Assembly (NCBI GenBank): GCA_021307315.1
Contig: JAJSPD010000012.1
Location: 558,001-622,000, forward strand
Direction of reading: 5' to 3'
From: Bisporella sp. PMI_857
Taxonomy: Eukaryota > Ascomycota > Leotiomycetes > Helotiales > Helotiaceae
Length of the DNA stretch: 64,000 bases
The first letter of the stretch is position 1; every line of letters begins with the position of its first letter. The position numbers were made by a program, and so were the translations under genes. A model generated the notes under the pieces. The model was not told the DNA's origin. It did no database searches and saw nothing but the letters and a program-made list of their open reading frames with translations. This document shows positions 59,839 through 64,000 of this stretch, in pieces.

Positions 59839-62545
59839 TGGTTGTGCTCAGTGACTCGGTATATTATGTGTTATAGCAATGGACCTTATAATACATCAGG
59901 TTGTCTATCTTAAGCGAAGATTCCTCTACGCTTGAGATCTGGACCAAGAACACTTAGAACATCTGTAAATTCCAATCAGTGTTATGAGGTTGACAGTAAC
60001 GAGAAAATTGAGCATACTGCCTGGATATACGTTCTCTATTACTACTTATGTATTATGAAGACGGCCCAGAGAAGCTCTGGCCTGTGGCCATTTCTGGCTT
60101 ATTGGTGAGGATACACCACACAGTGGATTGCATATTTACTCGGCAAACCCCTATTATTTTTTCCGTTTGCGTCATAAATCTTTTCAAAGCGCTTGTGATA
60201 TACAGCCGCGGTTATTTCCGGAATCTGGCCCTTTGAAATGTAGCTGCTGAGCCTCATCGATGCTCCGATTCTAGTAAATGTTTGACGTTTAGGAATATTG
60301 CCCTTTTTCATCGTGTTATAAGTACGACGAAAAAGGGTAATATTGCTATAATTATTGACTGCTGTAAGTATTAAATTAAATGTTAGTCCACAGTAGGATT
60401 GTTGGTGATATACATGTTTTGTATACTTGGTTATTGGGGTTTTAACCTGAATCCTACTTGCACCTTACATCAAGAATTCAAATTTGATTGTCAACATCAC
60501 CTTCACCATCACCCAAGGCTCAACGTCCAGAACAATTTCCAAGCTCACTGAACGACTGCTAGAATGACTACCGCACCTCTGCCATCATCAAAATCACCTT
60601 CTCAGAAGTCCCCATTACCGATGAAACGGCCCAGGTTTAACCAACAAATTTTAGGAGCTGAAGATTGAATACCCGGAGCTCCATCGCAATGAGGCTTTAG
60701 TCGCGTGGTTGACCAGCAAATTGCTTCCGCGGCGGGTTTTGAGGGCAATGGATGAGAGAACAAGGGTTGTGGATGGGTGGTGGATGACCGATGCTGCAAT
60801 GGCGTTGCTTCTGTCAGCGGAGTGACAAATTACGTCCGAAGAATTATACGTCGTGGTGACTGATTGTCTTTGACTTGAGCTATGGGAGGAAGTCGGTAGA
60901 GTTCAATTGATGGGGCACATCGCTTGAAGCCCTTGGTCTATATTCCGATTTGAATGTAATGACGGAGCTAGCATTGCTGGAACAAATGACAGACTTTATC
61001 TTACTTCCAACAACAAATACTCAGAATTGTAAATGTAAGCCTGGTCTGATATTGCACTCGCATATTACTAGGGAAATAGTGGTTCACCCGTGCATAATTA
61101 CTACTTGCAATTACACATTGACACGTGATGCTGCAATTAAATGATGCCTTGAGTTCTGAAAGGCTCGTATGATCAAAGTGATTGTCACCTTGACATGAAA
61201 GATTGGGGAAAGAAAAGGAGACTAGTCCAGAAATATCGGTTGAATTAGGTGCTCGAAAATGCGCGTTACTACTAGCAAACCATCTCTAAAGTTCGCCTAC
61301 CAAACAGTGCCACGCAATATCAAGCAAGGCCTTTAATGCTTTTGAGGTTTATTTTGGACCGAGAGAAAATTACCACCATACTTATGGCTTGTCCAAGGGC
61401 ACAAGGTCACTGTCTACCAGAGGTTCCATTACACAAGATTAAGAAGATAAGAAGAGCTTAGTAAGCTACACCGCTTGTTGAACTCCGTTTCCGTGTTTTG
61501 CTGCTTCTGTAACCTGCTGCAACAGGTACCATAGAATTACCCCAACGGAGGTAATCGGCTATTCGGCACGCCTTAAGTCCATTGCTAATTCCATGGCTCT
61601 GTGGCCATTTGTGGCTTCAAGGCAGACGCGAATAGTCTTGAATCGGAACTGTTGAATTGGTAAAGCTGACACGGAGTCCCGAAGGTTGTTCTTCTGGAAT
61701 CTGACTCCTAATATAGTGGGGATGCAGATGCTCCGAGGTTGAATGTAACTGCAGGACTACAGTCATAAATGATTTCAAAGGGAAGGCCTCTTGAGAGATA
61801 GGATGTAGTCGCTCACTTTTCTGTATTCCCATCTGGTGAAAGTTGACCAAGAGATCATTATGTATGGATATAATGCTACCCCGCAAAAGGTAGATTGCTG
61901 CTAAAATGCTTGTTTGTGAACTTGCCCGCGTCCGCTCATGAGAGATGATTCAACAGGCTAACCAACTCCAAGAGAGCAAAACACGGCTAAAGTGGATGCC
62001 TGGGCTAGCTCAACCAATTGATTGGCTTAATAATACGAAGAACAATGGGACTTGCTATGAAATGCTTTGATTGACTAAGAGTATCTTTTTCTTGACCTTT
62101 GATTATCAGGGACTTATTGTAAATATGTTTTAGTGAAAGGTCAATCGAGACGGAAGACATTATATATATAATTTGTCGAGGAATCCTGTATGTACCATAG
62201 TAAATCAATTAGGGATTTTCTACCATGATAGTATTACTCTAGCCTTTTGTCAAGGGTTGTTCCCCACCTTTGTAAAATAATAAGGTGTTGTTCGGTCCCG
62301 AATCGATAAGCAGCCCCCCCGGTCCCTCACCAACCATCCACCACATTGCCTCACAATGCTTGCGCTAGTCTATCAATCAAAAAAAAAAAAGAACTACGAC
62401 ACCGTAGGAAGGTGCCCTATTGGCAAATGTAGGTGATTCATCTAGTAATAGATTCTCTTCTCTTTCCTCGTCACTTTTTTTCTTTCCTTCCTTTTTTTCG
62501 CTGTCTCCTCATGGACTATCACAAGTGCGATTTATAACAGAAACC
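59839..62545. other. Gene-poor stretch before the ABC transporter
   Basis: 2.7 kb without a supportable gene. A short plus-strand reading near 60660-60825 (ELKIEYPELHRNEALVAW, then SKLLPRRVLRAMDE) has protein-like character but no start, and the preceding ATG frame at 60564 stops before it. It may be a gene fragment. A 12-A run lies near 62379-62390 just upstream of the ABC gene. No RNA genes or transposon were seen. Confidence 0.45.
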
Positions 62546-64000
62546 ATGGTTGATCCTGGCCAAGAGAAAGAACATGGCCTTCAAGCAGACCCTGTTCTTC
62601 CTGCTGCAGAAATTCCCAACAATGATAAGCCGCTAGATGTAGATGGCAAGGAGAGGGAATATGTCGATATCAATGCCTCGAGTAACAAGCGTGCAGACGC
62701 TGGCGGTAAGGAGACAGGGAGGCGTGTCCCACTACAGCAAACCCAAAGCTATGCTACCACCGCAAGTACTTTGTCACAACCTGAGCAACTGGCCCAAGAG
62801 AAGAAACCATGGCACAAGAGGATCAACCCGTTAAAATGGAGTAGTCCTCCACCAGTGCCAGAGACTCGGGGAGTTTCAAGGGAGTACAAGGCTTCAATTC
62901 CCAGTCAGATCTACTTCCAGTGGATGTCGCCACTAATGAGAGTAAGTGGGCATAGGCAACTCTTTACAGACGGTAAATGTGCTGACTTGGGCAGACCGGC
63001 TACAAACGGCCACTTGAGCAAAATGATATCTGGACAGTCAACCCCGATCGGATGACCGCTAGCATGACCATCAGGATGCACGAGTCTTTCAAGAAAAGAG
63101 TCGCGCGAGGAGACAAATACCCGCTCTTATTCGCCCTGCACGAAACGTTTAAGTTGGAGTTCTGGATCGGTGGAATATGCCAATTCTTTGCGAACATGTT
63201 CCTAGTTATATCACCATTCACGCTCCGATATTTAATTCAGTTTGCACAAGATGCTTATATTGCCCAGAGGACAGGCCAACCACAACCACACATAGGAAGG
63301 GGATTGGGACTTGTATTTGGTGTTACGCTTATGCAGATTCTACAAAGTTTGGGCACGAATCACTTCATCTACCGCGGGATGATGGTAGGCGGACAAGCAA
63401 GAGCCGTATTAATATCGGTAATATTTGAGAAGTCTTTGAGCATTTCTGGACGAGCTAAAGCCGGCGGTCGGGAGATAAAAGAAGGTCCAGAAACCAAGGA
63501 TCAGCACATGGCCCATGTGAAGGAGGGCAAGCAAGCTAAAAAGATGGCAAGAAAAGATGGCAAAAAGCGTGGTGCAAAGGGCTCCGCAGATGCTGGACGC
63601 GGAGTTGCAGGCGACGGAGCTGGCTGGGCAAACGGACGTGTCGTCAATTTGATGTCGGTTGATACCTATCGAGTAGACCAAGCATCGGGAATGTTTCATT
63701 TGATATGGACAGCCCCTTTAGCTTGTTTAGTCACCTTAGTCCTTTTGCTTGTCAACTTGACTTATAGTGCACTTGCTGGATTTTCATTGCTCGTTATTGG
63801 GCTGCCTGTGTTGACCAAGGCTGTGGGCATCCTTTTCCGTCGAAGAAGAGCTATTAACAAAATTACGGATCAACGAGTTAGTTTGACACAAGAAATTCTC
63901 CAAGCAGCAAGATTTGTCAAATATTTCGGCTGGGAGAGCGCTTTCCTTTCTCGTCTCGAAGAGATACGGGGCCGAGAGATACGGTCAATTCAGATCCTTC
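62546..64000 (+). CDS. Yor1-like ABC-C (MRP) transporter, 5' part, cut by window end
   Basis: Two exons are visible, join(62546..62941, 62995..>64000). The ATG at 62546 has a strong context (ACCATGG). A hydrophilic leader of about 110 residues precedes SIPSQIYFQWMSPLMR-TGYKRPLEQNDIW, the entry block of fungal Yor1-type ABC-C proteins. The first transmembrane domain follows (LISVIFEKSLSISGRAKAGG, then WANGRVVNLMSVDTYRVDQ, and ITDQRVSLTQEILQAARFVKYFGWE). About 50 Lys/Gly-rich residues are inserted in the cytosolic loop after SLSISG. Nucleotide-binding domains lie beyond the edge. Such transporters export organic anions and drugs or reside at the vacuole. The substrate cannot be told. The reading frame is open to the last base. 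Confidence 0.9.

Noticed and set aside
61617..61886. 89-codon minus-strand frame
   Set aside because: Sequence reads protein-like in places but I recognise no family and see no neighbouring exons.

Overview
The window is nuclear DNA of a filamentous ascomycete (Pezizomycotina). Most genes carry short GT-AG introns of about 45-90 bp, with a few of 150-200 bp. The families are typical of that group: a HET-domain protein, Zn2Cys6 and PF11951 regulators, MFS drug pumps, fungal RhoGAP, Eis1, Rcy1 and a Yor1-type ABC protein. Similarity of the gene content to Helotiales (Botrytis/Sclerotinia-like fungi) makes Leotiomycetes my best guess, but that is inference.

Left part (1-17.4 kb) is accessory and gene-poor. 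It holds a PF11951-type regulator, a decayed DHA1-type MFS pseudogene, an intact seven-exon DHA2-type MFS pump, a classical Zn2Cys6 regulator and a secreted cysteine-rich M15-like (peptidoglycan peptidase-like) protein. All are on the minus strand and are separated by long stretches without genes.

The 17.4-24 kb block is metabolic. A bicovalent-flavin berberine-bridge-type oxidase lies next to a divergent pair that matches the D-galacturonate (pectin monomer) catabolic genes: a 2-keto-3-deoxy-L-galactonate aldolase (GaaC/Lga1 type) and a Gfo/Idh/MocA D-galacturonate reductase candidate (GaaA/Gar2 type). The 1.5 kb between them is a shared promoter with five CCNCCAA motifs, the core reported for the galacturonate regulator GaaR.

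From 24 kb on, genes are mostly housekeeping: thiol-type glutathione peroxidase, a DAO-family FAD oxidoreductase, a HET protein with an embedded WW-like module, M19 membrane dipeptidase, Rgd2-like F-BAR/DEP/RhoGAP, a DUF3431 membrane protein, an M16 metallopeptidase, a ZW10/Dsl1-type tether, a protein tyrosine phosphatase, Eis1, a CDK7/Kin28 kinase, an Sfk1/DRAM-like membrane protein and recyclin Rcy1. Several concern membrane traffic and the cell cortex (Rgd2, ZW10/Dsl1, Eis1, Sfk1-like, Rcy1), but they are separate transcription units.

The right end is again sparse (58-62.5 kb). It has a frameshifted dienelactone-hydrolase pseudogene and ends inside a Yor1-like ABC-C transporter cut by the window edge. 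Exon joins were worked out by hand from splice consensus and reading phase. Every multi-exon model listed closes in frame. I found no rRNA, tRNA, CRISPR or transposon.
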